From: Schistocerca nitens
Taxonomy: Eukaryota; Arthropoda; Insecta; Orthoptera; Acrididae
Direction of reading: 5' to 3'
Assembly (NCBI RefSeq): GCF_023898315.1
Contig: NC_064618.1
Location: 188,223,548 to 188,287,547 of the forward strand
DNA length: 64,000 bases
Each line of letters starts with the position of its first letter. Positions within the stretch are counted from its first letter, which is position 1. Positions 33,520-47,505 of this stretch are shown here, piece after piece. Made by a program: the position numbers and the translations under genes. The notes below the pieces were generated by a model. The model had not been told where the DNA came from, made no database searches, and worked only from the letters and a program-made list of their open reading frames with translations.

Positions 33520-36240
33520 GTATATACAAATGAAGTCTGGCGAAGCGTATCGGAAATTTAAAATACAGAAGTACTAATTCTTTGTATGTCAACAAAGGTA
33601 TGATGGAACGGCAATTAACATTGATGAAACATTGCTTAGATTAAGTATGAAAATCCTGATGACAGTGAAGTCAAGTCGCCAATGCAGCATCTGCTGCAAG
33701 ATTGCTGTGGCTGGTACCATAGTTCAGTCTCCCTGGCATTGTTGCCTGATGGTGATGGAGGCTGCAGGGCAACCAGATTCAGTAGTTACGGCACTGTGTG
33801 ACGAGGTGACTCCCTGAATTGCGCCAGCGTGCAAGAGGGTCCAAACAGTGGTCACCACCCCAAGAGCTTCAATATGCGCCAAATCAGAATTCTAACACAA
33901 AAAAGGAAATATTTCTGAAGTTCACCATCTCTTATTTCCGCTCACTACTTTCGGTTCTACATAATTGGTATAAGTACAAATTTGGAATTGAAGAGCGTAT
34001 GTTTGAAATAATAGCAAAACATTTTTCTTTTATTACATTTTATTGCATTTGGGGTTACAAAGACGGAAACATGGTCGGTATATGGCAAAAATCAGATGTC
34101 AGCAAGGCTTATCTGTTCAGTTTAGTATAGATTTTGTATCAAAAATCACTATGGTCATTTAATGTATTTCGTTAGTTTCACTAAAAAGGGAAAATTCTGA
34201 AGAGCAAGTAAATGATCTTGATGAAACTCTTTGGATATGTAGAGGGGGCCAAGTACGTGCGTTTTTTGTGTCCAGTTTCACTTTTAAAGTATAAAATACA
34301 CCCCAAAAGGTAATTCTGCATTTTAGGTTTAATGCGAATATCTCCAAAACGGTGATGCATAAAAATTTTTTTTCATATTGAACTGATAAGTTTCAATGTT
34401 CTTGAAAGCTGTAAAATCATGTGTTGTAAAAATCTGAAATTTTGCTAAGTACTTAACCTTCAATAATTAATTCTGGAAAATTAAAACTTGTGTTACACTA
34501 CCAATAAAAGTGATTAAAATACTTGAACATTCATAATTATTCTCATTATTGTCTTTACTTATATTTGTATTATGCTCCAAATTGTTATTTTAATTCTATT
34601 TAGCTTGCCCTTTCAATTCATGTATTTTCTTACTTCGAAATACAAAGTAACATATTATTATGAATGAAAATAATTACAGTGATGTTAATCAGTGAGGAAA
34701 TGCATCAAATTTAGCTATTTTACACCATACCCATAAAATGAACGTAATTTTTTCAGTTATTATACCTGATGGAGAGATGATATAAGATAAACTTCAGCAG
34801 CCTTTCAAATAGTCATTGATGATCCTCTAAATATCCTGACTTGTATCAAGTGCATTTCATTGGTGAGCCTTGATGAAGAGAACTGATAATGTACAAATGT
34901 CTGCAGCTTGTTGATTTTGATTTCACAAGTGAACAATGGCAACATAATCACTCAACAGAATAAGATCCGAAAGTCTTCCAATTCGAGAGCTGTATACATC
35001 CATGACTGTACCTTTGCCATTGAGCCATTTGGGATAACCAGGTAAACAATTCCGTGTCCTCAGTTATGATGCTGTAAATTCTTTCCTACTGACACCACAA
35101 GAATCTAACAACCATACCGATACCTCTCTCTCACTTGGAAAGAAAACATCCTCCACATAACTTTTGACATGGTGAGATATTTGTTTACCACATTTCAATG
35201 ATATCACAAGGTATATTGGGACTTCAAAAAGAGATTCTGGAGTTCTTCGTTATAACTCACCATTACTTTCCCTTAAAGCTATGAAAAGGTGAGTGTTCAA
35301 TGTGGAAACCTTCTGAGCATCTTGCCTGAGGACATGAAACATTTGGTGACCCCAAAGGGATTGATGGTACAGGTACAGCTGTGGAATGTATACTTCACTC
35401 TACGTTGGAAGAACTTTGAAGAAACAATTTTCAGATTCTTATCTTGAATGATTATGATTATGGAGAACAGTACTATCCAACTGCATTCACTAGTACATTA
35501 TCACTTCTGTTGGCCAAAGCGTACAAACTAGCTGAAATATACCTCATACAAATATGTCTAGTTAGAATATCACTCATTACTATTCGAGATCATGGTGAAT
35601 TGGGTTATAAATGTCTTATCTGTGTTTTATATTGTCTGAAGAAACCTTGTTCATTCATACGAATGTTGTAATAAAACGTTCCATTTCTGAGCATTTTCCT
35701 ATAGTTTTCTTTATTGTAATTATTTTCATCACAATAATGTACTACTTGTTGTTTTGAATTAATAACGTACGTACAAGTAACATTGTAAACTATTAACCAA
35801 ACAACTATAAATGTAAAAAGTAAAATAAAGTAGTATAAGTAATATAAATAAGTAGTATATTAGTGAATGTTCTGTTATATTTTAATTAGGTAGATTGAAA
35901 ATACTCTCACAGCACATTGTGTATAGCTTATTTTCCAAAAATGTTATTTCTGAAAAGTTGAAATACACATGGATATATGTGACTCGAAAGCCTCTGTAAG
36001 TTTTGTTGTAAGAAAAATTATTTTGTTTCAGTATTAATTAACTATGGTGTGGTTATTTGCACAATTTCAAATTATTGCTGAATTTTCTTATGAAATTTTC
36101 AAAATCTAAAATTACAGATCAGTTGTTATATGAGAAACATTTGGTCTATAATCACCTCAATAATATTCCCTGTAAAACTAAAATGACAAATTATCTCTTA
36201 AGGTGTATTTCGCCACTTAAAAGTGAAATTCGGCACAGAA
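33520..36240. other. AT-rich sequence, no gene recognised
   Basis: Short open frames (33632-33817, 33819-34130, 35444-35671) lack recognisable domains and look accidental. No repeat structure supported. Confidence 0.45.

Positions 36241-36242
<2 letters not shown>

Positions 36243-36300
<58 letters not shown>
36243..36300. repeat. (AT)n microsatellite
   Basis: A pure AT alternation of about 58 bp. A short frame through it encodes only Tyr-Ile repeats. Confidence 0.97.
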
Positions 36301-36302
<2 letters not shown>

Positions 36303-38285
36303 CACTGTTCTGCTCCCTCTACACACCCACCAACTTTTATCAAGATCATTTGTAGACACTTGGGAGTGATCGACTATAACTAACCATTTGAATTTTAAAT
36401 TTAATTTGAGTTAAACATTTCTACTCACCTGCAACAAATTCCCATTCTGAACCTCCCTTGTCATCTGAGAATAGAAATTTCAAACTTCATCTTCAATTAC
36501 AGATCCCTGTAGAGCCACAGAAGATGACCCCTATTCTAACAGATTTCCTATCATCTTCTTCTCAATGTTCTGCCTCTAGGGTCCATTGCTAGTTCTGCAG
36601 ATTATCTCGTCTTTCCTTAGCTTATCAATCCACGAAATTTTCAACGTTCTTCTGCAGCACATTATCTCACACCCTTCTATTTTCTTCTGTTCCAGATTTC
36701 ACACAGCTCATATTTCTCTATCCTCTCAGATATTTCTTCCTGAGACGAAGGCGCCTGTTCATTACTAGTAGACTTCTCTTGGCTTATTTCTTTACCACAC
36801 TCAACCGCAAATTTTTAAATATATTACGCCATGTATGACATTTCTCACCCACCACAAGCTTTCGTTTTGCAAAAATTAGCCTTCTGATAAATTCATGAGC
36901 ATATTTCAGAAGATAATTTTTTTTTATTTGCTTGCAGTCGGTCTTTCTGAGTAATGTACATGACTTACCTTTCCAAACATCCTACATAAAATATGTAGAA
37001 AACGCCGACACCAACTGGACTTTACCTTTAACCCTTAAGCAAGTGCACCATTTTCAACAACATTAGCAGATGCACAGTACACTTTGCCATGCAATGAGTA
37101 ACTGCCGAAATGTAAGCATGTATAATCCCAATTACAGTTTTTATTTCAGTTTAGATAAACAATGATAAAATAAACTAACTTTATGAGAGGTAAATCACTA
37201 TTTAATTAAACAAACAACATTTACCATACAGTAACCGACCCAATCGAAACATCAGACAGTCCACTTTCAGTAGATTGCAGCCAACCACTTATTTGAGTAC
37301 TAGTTACTCGTATATTGTACATTACTGCCTTATTTCGGGATTGTGCTGCTAGTTAGGAATCTAGGTCATTTTCTTGAATGGACAGTTAATTATTTTCACC
37401 TAACTTGCTGTTTATTTTGTATTACTACTGCTCACATGGACATAGGAATATACAATTTATTACTGTGTTAGATGAAGTAATAATGAAGGAACAGCCACAG
37501 GCTCACAATTGTAAGACATCCATAGGATGCTACAAAATGCTACTTTTTATGACTGACGCCCTTTGTACACAGGTACACATGCTCAACAGTTAATTTAAAA
37601 CCATTAATAGTTTTGGCTCCAAAGTCATTATCTTGTGAAGTAAGTTAGGATCCTGAGAGGATACAAGGGAGGGAAGGATGAGGAGAGGGGGGGGGGAATT
37701 TTGAGGAATGACCTTGACAGAGACCTTAGGGTGATGTGGCAATATCGTGGAATGGGCTAATTTTTCATTTGCTACACTACTCAGAAGAAATTACAAACAG
37801 GTACAAGGCACAAAAAATCACAAATTTATTTAAAGAAAAGGAAAGAAAAGCTCCTAATTATAATAATATGACTTCAAGTGATATTATTGAAGTTTGATAA
37901 ATAGTAACAACATAGTGAATCCTTTGAGAGACATTTTTAAACCAGTAAAAGGACTCAAAATCCCATTAAAATCTAGTTACCTGCACAGTAATAAAAGTAC
38001 TTAGTTTCATATGATTTTTGGATAATGAGATGCCAAACATCTCATGTCAGAGAATAAAGATTATAATTATACGTTGAAAGACTTTAGAGCGAAAGCAAAG
38101 TGAGAAGAAAGTAAACCTAATAAAGCTGTTCATAGATAAAATCGGGAAGAATTATATATTTCACTCTTTCTCTTGCTACCATGATCTTTGTAAAGGTAAA
38201 ACGCTGAATGAATCTACAGATCGTTAGATTAGTACCTTACCTAAGTTTCTACCACAATAATTAACATGAAATTCTGTTTGATTTC
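36301..38285. other. No gene recognised
   Basis: AT-rich; a G9 run at about 37687-37695. No domains, terminal repeats or RNA structures supported. Confidence 0.45.
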
Positions 38286-38287
38286 AG

Positions 38288-38437
38288 TTACAAAGATCAC
38301 CACTTAGATACCATGATAATAATTACGATGTTTTAGGAAATTTAGTAGCGATACATCAAATTACGTAGATCACTACTCAGAAACCATCAACATAAAAATT
38401 ACGCTGTTTTGGAATTTTTAATAGCGATACATCAATC
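38288..38437. repeat. Two-unit tandem duplication (about 75 bp unit)
   Basis: Unit 1 (38288-38360) and unit 2 (38361-38437) share GATCAC-ACT-AGA-ACCAT, AATTACG-TGTTTT-G-AATTT and TAGCGATACATCAA. They have diverged by substitutions and small indels. Non-coding. Confidence 0.8.
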
Positions 38438-38439
38438 AT

Positions 38440-39298
38440 TAAGGTGACACTTCTATAATCTGTGCAGTCATATGCACCCTAGGACACACTAATTAGGTAC
38501 TTGATAGGCAAATCGATTAATGGGGAGGTACGTTCTGATACTTAGAATATTCAAGTATTTGGGAACATAGATGCTGTATTAATGACCTTTGATGTGCACC
38601 ATTCATATAAGTTTGCAACTGTCAACATTGGGATCCAAAGTTATCCTCATTCTCTCATAACTCTGCCAATATGCAACTGGACCTTTCTCAGATTGGCAAA
38701 TGCTCCCATACTTGTTAGTAGTCCGTCGAAATTCTGCCTGACAGCAACCTTGACATTTGCGTACCTAGGTAAGAAAGTCACACACATGGCCTACTGATCG
38801 GCTGAGAATTACCACACGCCTCATGCACTCATTTGTCTTCCTCTGACATCGCATTAAGTTATCATAACTGAACAGTGCAAACTACAGGAGACTAAGTTCT
38901 AATCTTCGTATGGCGATATATAATTCATTCTATAAATTACACAAGTTATTACCTAGAGGTTAAGAAACGGTATTGGAAAATATTACATATCAAAAGCAGT
39001 TGTCTTCTCTAACATTCCAAACACTATATGTGTTCACTTCACTTTACTGGACACTTTATGTACAACGAATCTATTCTACAAGTTACTTGTTGCTCACCTC
39101 TTCTCCCAACAAAGTACTCTTCTTATGTTGGATAAATTAAATACAGAAATACGTTATGTTACCACAGAAATAATATATACACATATGTATTCACATAAAT
39201 TCCCTATTCTCACAATGACGATAATGCTGCCTCTAGAGCACTCCATCTGTAAATGAACTTTTTTTAACATATGGAGCTACACTCATTGTTTTTGTTTA
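38440..39298. other. No gene recognised
   Basis: AT-rich sequence with short accidental frames only. Confidence 0.45.
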
Positions 39299-39300
39299 GG

Positions 39301-39332
<32 letters not shown>
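39301..39332. repeat. (GTT)n microsatellite
   Basis: A run of about ten TTG/GTT units. The RTE-like LINEs here end in the same simple repeat, so it could mark a very short 5'-truncated copy, but no LINE body adjoins. Confidence 0.9.
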
Positions 39333-39334
39333 AG

Positions 39335-40480
39335 TTCATACTACTTGTACTGTCTTCTGGAACGTCTGCTAAGAAATGTAGTAAAATGATATGATAACCA
39401 CAAGTGAACTGTGTAAGTAACAAGTAGAACTTCATGTGTTTGTGTGTGTAAAATATGCTATTAATCATGAAATATTATTTTGGGATGGGAAATCTCTCCA
39501 CCTTTACAAGTTTTGAATATAAATATTAATGAAAAACATATTTGTGTGTAACATGTATAAAGAATAGCTAAGTCTCTCAGTATATAATGTAATAGAATCT
39601 CTATGTAATTTCGAAATAAAAATTTAGATGAGTAAAACGATCACTCTGTTATCATATCTCGAAAATATCAGACGCTTCTGTTCGATGTTACTTCTGAGAG
39701 TACGATTTTGTAGATTCTACATAAGTTGTTCATGTCATATTTATAAATGTTATTAAAATTTTAATCTCGTTTCATACATCTCCCTTAACGTGAATATAAT
39801 TAATTGGAAGTAATTTATTATCGCTAAAATTCAAGTTTTATCATTGGGCCTCTACTGTTCTTTTGTCATAAAAGCGCATTGGCAGCCACGTTTTCAGAGT
39901 AGCATATATTACTTTTCGAAAGGTAGTTGAGCCGTTTTTTATCTTTCCATTGATATATTTAGGTACCTGTTCATTACATTTGCTTATGGCGTTGAATTTT
40001 GTGTGTTATACAGTTTTATGATGGTTCTGGGAAGTATTTGGAATTTCTGGTAGAGACCACACGAAAGTGTCTGTCGCAGCAAGCGAAGAAATATTTGTTT
40101 CTCGCGACTCAGATAGTGTGGTTAAAATTCGAAATGAAATCGCTATAAGCTATAAGAACTAAATTATGAATTATGTAAGACACATTGCAAATTGCCAACA
40201 TCATTATGATGTGGCAGTTTTCTCCCACCTGACCAGCAAGACCGACATTCACAAAAAAAACTTCTGTACAGGGAATGGAAACAGTTCATGGATGATATAT
40301 TTATGGAGATTATTCGTTATTTTTGGTTATCGAGTCCCTGGTGTAATGGCAAGTCTCTGCAGTCAGCATAGTCAAGGAGACGACTACAAGGACAACAAGT
40401 GGTAACAAGGAATATAACTTAAATCCATTGATTGGCGACTCCATGGCGTGTTGTGTGCATTGCGACCAAATAGTGGATAG
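39335..40480. other. No gene recognised
   Basis: AT-rich; no coding domain or repeat supported. Confidence 0.45.
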
Positions 40481-40482
40481 AA

Positions 40483-40713
40483 TTGGAAGGAAAATCAGCA
40501 TTGGTCGTATTTTGTTCTTATATTGTCATCAAATTCGATTTTCGGCCACATAAACTCTTATGTGATCGCTCTAAACTTGTGGCTATAGCTTGATATCAGT
40601 ACCTACCAATTTTAGTGGATATTACAGCACTGAGAATGGTCACTAACTGACCGAAAATCGATTTTGATGACAATAACAGAACAAAATACGGCCAATGCTG
40701 ATTTTCCTTCCAA
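40483..40713. mobile_element. Palindromic MITE (231 bp, arms about 60 bp)
   Basis: The left arm starts at 40483 with TTGGAAGGAAAATCAGCATT. The right arm ends at 40713 with the exact complement of that block. The arms also share the complements of GACAATA-AAGAACAAAATACG and AAATCGATTTTGATGACA. The core (about 40555-40650) is unrelated on the two sides. No transposase frame. The flanks are AT-rich and no clear target duplication was fixed. Confidence 0.85.
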
Positions 40714-40715
40714 TA

Positions 40716-41665
40716 CTACCTTAATTCCGTTATGGACTAGACTGTGAAGACGGCAACCGTTAATCGGAGTGTAACAAACTTGTATGTCTTTGCATCCACG
40801 AAGTTTGTATTATCGTATGTGTGATTTGATGTTAATGAATGACTATCAGGTGGAAGACAGGTTCTACAGTGTTGTTGATTGCGGTAAGCAATGACGATTA
40901 CATGCATTAGCACGTGAGATGGTCACCTTATGAGTGACCGGATAATGTTCTAAGCACTGCTGTTGTAGCTATCAGACAATTTCATCACAAAAATACAACT
41001 TGCAACCCAATTTTTCCAAAATGATAGAACAATGGTGTGGTAGTATGCTGAACTACATCCAAATTTTGCTGTGTAGATAGTTTATTGTAACCTTTTATGA
41101 AAGTATCAAGAAACTGGAAGTGTGAAACAATAATGTTTAAATTATACAAGATATTATCAAGTAGTGTTTTCCTTGAGTAACATCTGTTGCACGAAAATTT
41201 TCTCTGATATCCATTGTCCTTTGGATCAACAACCGACTTTTATTTTCATGTATGATTGAATACGAGTTTGTGTAAGCCCATCGAAGATACACTGCACAGC
41301 TAAAGTAGTCACAATCCACTTGTCGTGTTTCATATGTGTTTATTATCAGACGTGTTTCCCTTGGACAAGAAGAGGCTGCACACAAGAACCAATGTCAATG
41401 TGACAGTCACGTGTGTCATCTAATGATCTTTATCTTTGTCAGGTAGAGCTGCTGTAGGGATACAGTTTCAAAAAAGAAATTTTATTGACTTTTAGTTCCA
41501 TTTGTTTCGTCTTTGAAAAAGTATAGAATTTATTAATCACTAATATTAGTCAAAACTCAATCAATGACGATTCACAACTGAGATTTTTTTATGATAAAGT
41601 AGCGCACCCTTCAATACAGTAAAAACGTAGATTTCTTAATATAATTTTCACTGAGTGTTCAATTT
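40716..41665. other. No gene recognised
   Basis: The minus-strand frame 41137-41385 (82 codons) shows no recognisable domain. The rest is AT-rich. Confidence 0.45.
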
Positions 41666-41668
41666 TAG

Positions 41669-41669
<1 letters not shown>

Positions 41670-41727
<58 letters not shown>
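41670..41727. repeat. (AT)n microsatellite
   Basis: About 57 bp of pure AT alternation, similar in length to the tract at 36243-36300. Confidence 0.97.
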
Positions 41728-41728
<1 letters not shown>

Positions 41729-41813
41729 AACATGTTTCGATCACGCTGGATCAGTTTCATATCTAAGTACTTGAGTCTTCTCTACTCAGAACCACATGCT
41801 ATGTGTTGTGTAG

Positions 41814-41814
<1 letters not shown>

Positions 41815-41857
<43 letters not shown>

Positions 41858-41863
41858 ACACAT
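41815..41863. repeat. (CA)n microsatellite
   Basis: CA repeat interrupted once by a TA, about 49 bp. Confidence 0.95.
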
Positions 41864-41869
41864 ATGCTG

Positions 41870-44243
41870 AATCTGTCACGACGAAAGTTTCGACCAAAGG
41901 GAACACAGCTTTCCAAATGTCAGTGGCTGAGTCTAAATTTTAATTAATATTAGTTTATATGGACAGTAGATTCTGATGATGCGGGCTGGTGCATTAAGAT
42001 TCCTTAGAATAGTAAATGAGATTTTAAGTCCATGCATGAAGACTTTATTTCACATTAATACCCAACTGCTTTGAAATTTATACAAGTACATTATTTTATT
42101 CCATACAAAGCCATGACGATGTCATACACAATGATGTACCAGGAAACATAGTTTCATCTACATTGTACAGAAATATGATTCACAGTCATAAGTGAAACTC
42201 AAATTGAAAAATTTCTACTTTTAGTTTCCACTTTTAAGAGAAACTCATAATAACCTATAAATTTATTTCATACCATTATAGTGTAGTATTACTGTGGTTG
42301 CATTCTAAACAGAACGCCAGTATTAACTGCAAGAGAAGTTTACTACAATATTTTCATTATCAGTTTAGGCCAACTGAAATTCCTATTGTTAATATTACTG
42401 CTGAGTTGGTAGCATGATTCAGTTCAGATATTCACATTTCACACACAAATTGTTGTGGGTAGCTGTTTCTTCCACAACAAACTTGTTTAGCTTTTATCTC
42501 AAGAAATGTTACATTTTGGAAAAGGTGCTGTCTCCTAACATCTTGCGAAACTGAAGAAATAACGCTCTAGTGGTATACTCAGAAAAAATAGTATAGTGTA
42601 AGTTTAATATCCCCCATGTAAAAAAGCTTTCTCAAAGAAAACCGCAATTAGTGTTCCAGGAGCTAGAAATTGGGCCCTCACATACATCTGCCTGGGGGCA
42701 ACACATGCATACGATATTACAGGATTTTCCTGTAATAATACTAATAATAACTGACACTAACACCAATAATACTTATTAGAACAATAAAGGGCAGTTAGAA
42801 TTCTATGAATTAGCTTACCATATGAAGGGGCATTAATGAAAGACAACATTAAAATTGAAATGACTGTGACAGTGGCTGTTAGGAAGTAAAACACTATGAA
42901 CAGAGAAGTATGCCGACAAGGTGTAAGGACAGGGTGTGGTACCGGTACTGACGAAAATGAACTGCATAAAAGATAACGGAAATGGTTATTGGGACAGATG
43001 TCTTATCAAGTATGGAAGGCATTTAATTTCTATGATATTTTGATGACTTTCGTGACCGAATTCCGGTTCGAAATACTGAAAATTATTTAGAGAACAGACC
43101 ATGCTATGTGATGAAACAGAGAATTTTACGTTATTGAGAAGTAGTTCATTTGCTGTTCAGATAAAAGAATAAGACCTGGAGCAAAATAGTGAGCTGGAGT
43201 AATATGGTCAAAATAAACCTATGTTAAAATAGTGATGGGTTCTGTGGGAGCATCTGAATGAAAAACAATCGAATCAGCGGTTGGATCACACTTCTTTATT
43301 TCGAGTGAAACCAGTTTCTTGGAGCAAGCAAACGAAAAGAATCGTTCAGTTGATCCAACTACTCATTCATTCTTTCAAAGAAGCCACTCTGCGGTAACAA
43401 CTCACTGAAAACAATCGTTAATAGACAAAAAGGAAGAAACAATAATTACGTCCTCCTTTAATGAGTTTTAACTAAGGTTTGTTAAAATGTATATCCAATC
43501 AATCGATTTTCCTCAAACACGAAAACAGGAACAGGTTTACCCCGGACAGTTGTATAAAAGTTCCTCCTGCACCCCTCTGTATGCCCTCAATACAAGGATT
43601 AGTCTGTGGAAACCTGGACGTATTGGAGCTCTAGTTGGGCGCGGAAAGGTGAGTGCAATGGTTCCCTTGAGGACATATGAAGAAGAAAGGAACCTTGCTC
43701 CTTTTTTTCCACAGTTTGCATTGCTTGATGTTATGATGTCTACAAATGCAAAATTTTTTGAATATACAGCAATTTGTTTACGTGGAAGATAAATAATTTG
43801 TACAGAGAACTACGTAACCAGCCACATACGCACTGCCCAAGTTTTCAGTTTTAGACGTAGTGTCATAATTATTAAAAATTCACAGACACAATTATTCAGC
43901 ACTATCTTCATTTCGCTAGGATTCTGTATGGTGTTAGTAGAGATTATTTGATATTTATTCCTCCGTTTTGAATCCATGTTATATAAAAAGTTCTTTTTGA
44001 AATAGTTATTTTCTAGTTTTAGGTCTTGTGTGTTACAAATTTTTCAGTTGATTTCAAACATTTCGATGAGATTACAGCAGGACATGTGATAATCATCAGG
44101 TTTATTTCAGTTTCTATTCAAATGAGTTAGCCAATATGTAGGTTCCTCATAGGCATATCTCACGAGGAGACCGCGAATGTAAAAACTAGAGAGAATCGAG
44201 CTGACACGGAAGCATAGCAGCAATCGTTCTTAAAAGCGAAACT
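41870..44243. other. No gene recognised
   Basis: A plus-strand frame at 43487-43792 (101 codons) is the longest here. It has no domain that I recognise and no supporting splice or start context. Confidence 0.45.
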
Positions 44244-44245
44244 TT

Positions 44246-44425
44246 CCCGCCGCGAGGGGTAGCTGCGCGGTCTGGGGTGCCCGTCGGAGGTTCGAGTCCT
44301 CCCTCGGGCGTGTGTGTGTTTGTTGTCCTTAGCATAAGTTAGTTTAAGTGACATTAAGTAGTGCGTAAGCTTAGGGACCGATGACTTCAGCTGTTTGATC
44401 CTGTAAGACCTTAGCATAAATTCAA
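44246..44425 (+). mobile_element. tRNA-derived SINE (family 2)
   Basis: The head has box A-like GGGTAGCTGCGCGGTCTGGGG and box B GGTTCGAGTCCTCCC. The body contains GTCCTTAGCATAAGTTAGTT and TAGGGACCGATGACTTCAGC. The body resembles family 1 in layout (GTCCTTAG, GACTGATGACCTCAG), but the head is clearly different. Confidence 0.85.
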
Positions 44426-44429
44426 TTCA

Positions 44430-45020
44430 AACACTCACTGGTGGAATAAGGAAACAGGGAAACAGCAGTGGTACACCAAGAAACTACTCACTGTCCCACA
44501 CCGGAAAAGAAAACGAGGTAATATTGCATTGTCACCGTATTCTCATCTAAGTTGAAAGTTTCAGTTCGATTGCTTATCAGGAAGTTAGTTTAAAATCAGC
44601 TGCATAATTTGTAACGAAGAGGCAGACCGACCGGAAAACAAATGACCCTCCGCCACACACCAGCCTCGAAAGAGAGATAACATTACCGTATCATCCAGTT
44701 GTGAGCTATGTTGAAAGTTTCAAGTGTCCAGCTTATCGACAATCTAGTTTAACATCTATTGCCAAGTCTGTACCGAATTTAAAAGAGAAGAAACCAAACC
44801 AATAAAAAGGCGTTAAAAAGTATACTCAAATATGGAGTGCAGCATCAGGTATTAAACTTTTATAATGAACAAAAAATTGATATTAAATTCAACACCAGTG
44901 AGAAAATTCGTATTTCAGGAAGAAAACACGAACCTTTCAATGCACTTTATTTTTGGAAACACATTCTTCTTCATATTTCCTTGAAATGAGATAATTTATT
45001 GGTCTCTAAAACGTTTTCAA
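44430..45020. other. No gene recognised
   Basis: Two short similar stretches near 44520-44600 and 44690-44765 (both with GTTGAAAGTTTCA and GCTTATC-G-A) suggest a small diverged duplication. Nothing else is seen. Confidence 0.4.
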
Positions 45021-45022
45021 CC

Positions 45023-46400
45023 CTAGTCATGATTCATGTATAACCGAAAAGGCTGAAAAAGTATGTAAATAATATCACTCAAATCCGACGAGTGATTGGA
45101 AACATTCATATCGCTTACATAACCTCTGAGACTATGTCTTTCATTCAACTGAAAAAATCGGCTGAACAAAAAAGCAATTGACTGATCTACCGATTGTGAA
45201 AAACAGTTACAAATGTACTGCATGGAAACATTTATCACCAGTTTGAACGTGCTTGATATTTCTTTCGAAATTCCTTGTATATAGCCACCATCGTCAAATG
45301 CGGGGAGTATTAGAGTCTCTACGAGCTTCCTTTTAAGCCCAATAGGAAGTACGTATACTTCTGTAGTGAGGCAAGACACGCTGAGCTTCCTTACAACCTT
45401 CTGTTGTTTGTTCAGTTCAGTATAAACGATGGTCCAGAATCATCCCCAAGTTCTTTGCAGAAGAAGAACAACGTTAATTCTGTGCCATTTAGAATTAATG
45501 CTGGAAGGGATTCTCTGAAGTGGTGGGTAATTCGTCTTTTGTGAGCTACTTAGACTGCATTTTAAATGGATTAAGTTTTGGAACTAGTCCTCTGCATCTA
45601 AACTGATAAATCAACTCGATCGGCATTTACATACTGGATGGCTATGCAAAGGTTTTTGGACTTTCACTTGGGCATAACTGAATGTTGTCAACCTATAGGT
45701 TATATTTGGAGTGGGAAATAAAAGTTACCAAATCACTACCATAGTGTGAGAATTATAATCGACCCAAAACTCTTCCTTGTGGGACCCCTGGTACTACATC
45801 CCTCTGTTGTGACCTTCTTATTCGAATCATTACATACCATTGGCAACATGTAAGGAATGAGTTGTGAGGTTAGCAAAGTAGAATACCAAAGTCAACACTG
45901 TTATAAGCTTTGCTAAAATCCTAAAAAGTGCATAGTAGTCACCCATAGTTTATCAATAACTTCTTTCACTTCATCAGCCACTTCAATAAGAACACTCATC
46001 GTGCTACGTTTTTATTGGAAACTCGGCTGTTATTCATCCAATTGGTTATTTGATGTTAACCAATGAATAGACTGTTTATGAATTTGTAAGCCTGGGACAG
46101 TGCTAGTAAAATACAAATGGGTCCTCAGTCAGAGGACTGTTTTGCAGATTACATATTGGACAATGGTCTTATGACTCCCAGCTTCCAGGCTGTTGGAATG
46201 ATGTTGGAGCCCAGAGAGTCGTTAAAATGTGAATGATTTTGGGCTGTAGAGAATCGACGAGAGGATTGATCATTTAAAACGTTATAGTATCTTGCTCTAT
46301 AGCTGTTGAACGAATTCCTGTAATTGAAATTATATCCTTGTGAACTAATTCACACACAGTATTGACGTCACTACAAAGAGACATATTTTAGTCCAAATGC
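45023..46400 (-). mobile_element. LINE remnant, reverse transcriptase to C terminus (degenerate)
   Basis: The minus strand has a C-terminal LPIGLKRKLVETLILPAFDD block (45285-45345), which matches the LP-LK--L--SLILP-FDY stretch of CR1/Jockey-group LINEs. Upstream (45700-46400) degraded coding-like sequence is in the order expected for the reverse transcriptase, with many stops. The 118-codon frame at 45023-45379 is the remaining C-terminal piece. Confidence 0.5.
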
Positions 46401-46729
46401 TGGGCGAGTTCATTCGTTTATTCGGGAACGGAGGACGGTATTGTTTAACTACTTTCGCCTATATGGCAGCGCACTGTGCTGATAGAATCGAGATGCACAC
46501 ACTGCATACCTTCACAAACTATTTTGCCGAAACTACACGACAAAACATTTCATTTTAGCGTTACTTACATTTTTGTTTGTCAGCTTCATGATGATATGCA
46601 CATCATTTTGTTGATGGCCATAGTTACTGCGGTATTTGCAATCCAGTAAGGCACTGGGCCAAAATACGAATAGGTTTACAATGAAAAACTAAGTTTTTTA
46701 TGATTTTGGTGTGTTCTATGTTATATCAT

Positions 46730-47505
46730 TTGATGTTGCTAATGAAATTTGGATCACACATTGAATTTTTCTGAGGAGTTGGGTGAAGGTTGTAAGAGGT
46801 CCATGACTAAGGAATGTTTTGCTAGCACACTCGAACAGATGTAATTTCGATGGATTGCTCACACGCAGCCTGTGATATATAATCTGTAAGAGAATCTCAG
46901 AGCAAACAGCAGTGTTGACTGCAGTAGGAACTGTGTGGCAGTAGGTGTAAGTAGTAGCTAGTCAGTCTGGTGTATCAAGTTGGCATGGACGATTGTGGGT
47001 TGCGATGGCGGTGCCTGAGCGTTGTAGTATAAGGTAAAAGCAGTCTTGCACATATGTACCTTTGTTATATCAAGTTCCATGTAAAAATTTTTAATAAATC
47101 TCTTAATAATAACCTTTGTTATAAAAATTAACTTTTGACAGTCATTCATCTCAATTTAAAGAATTTACTAATTTCTCCAATCCATGGTCATCCCGACTAT
47201 TGAAAGAAAAGTCAGTTGCTTCTTTTTATACATGACAAATCTATCGGCCAGCATTACACTGGGCTGTGCCAGAAAAATTTCTTATAGGAGCAGATATATA
47301 TGCGTTATCCGGCGACCTTATTGAGCTAAGAATTTTCAATTTATTCAGTACGATCTTTCAGGGCCATGACGCAGCACTGGTGACGTCCAAAATTTACCAG
47401 TTTAGATTGTCAGTCAGTTAATTATAGAAGGGTTATATATGAGTTACATTTTTTATTAGGAAAGTGATTATTATACTTATATTGTTTACTGTTTGGAGGT
47501 TACAA
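46730..47505 (+). mobile_element. Possible 5' LTR/leader of the gag-bearing element
   Basis: Lies directly upstream of the gag gene. It would end at GGTTACA (47499-47505), a few bases before a TGGCAACCGGCC stretch at 47510 that could be a primer-binding site. The left boundary is uncertain and no second LTR is in the window. Given as a hypothesis. Confidence 0.35.

Noticed and set aside
36057..36383. Open frame with a Tyr-Ile repeat
   Set aside because: The middle third is the (AT)n microsatellite; the rest has no known domain.
39301..39332. 3' tail of another RTE insertion
   Set aside because: The simple repeat fits, but no LINE sequence adjoins on either side.
43487..43792. 101-codon plus-strand frame as a host gene
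   Set aside because: No recognised domain, no splice or start context and no homologous copy in the window; chance frames of this size are expected.
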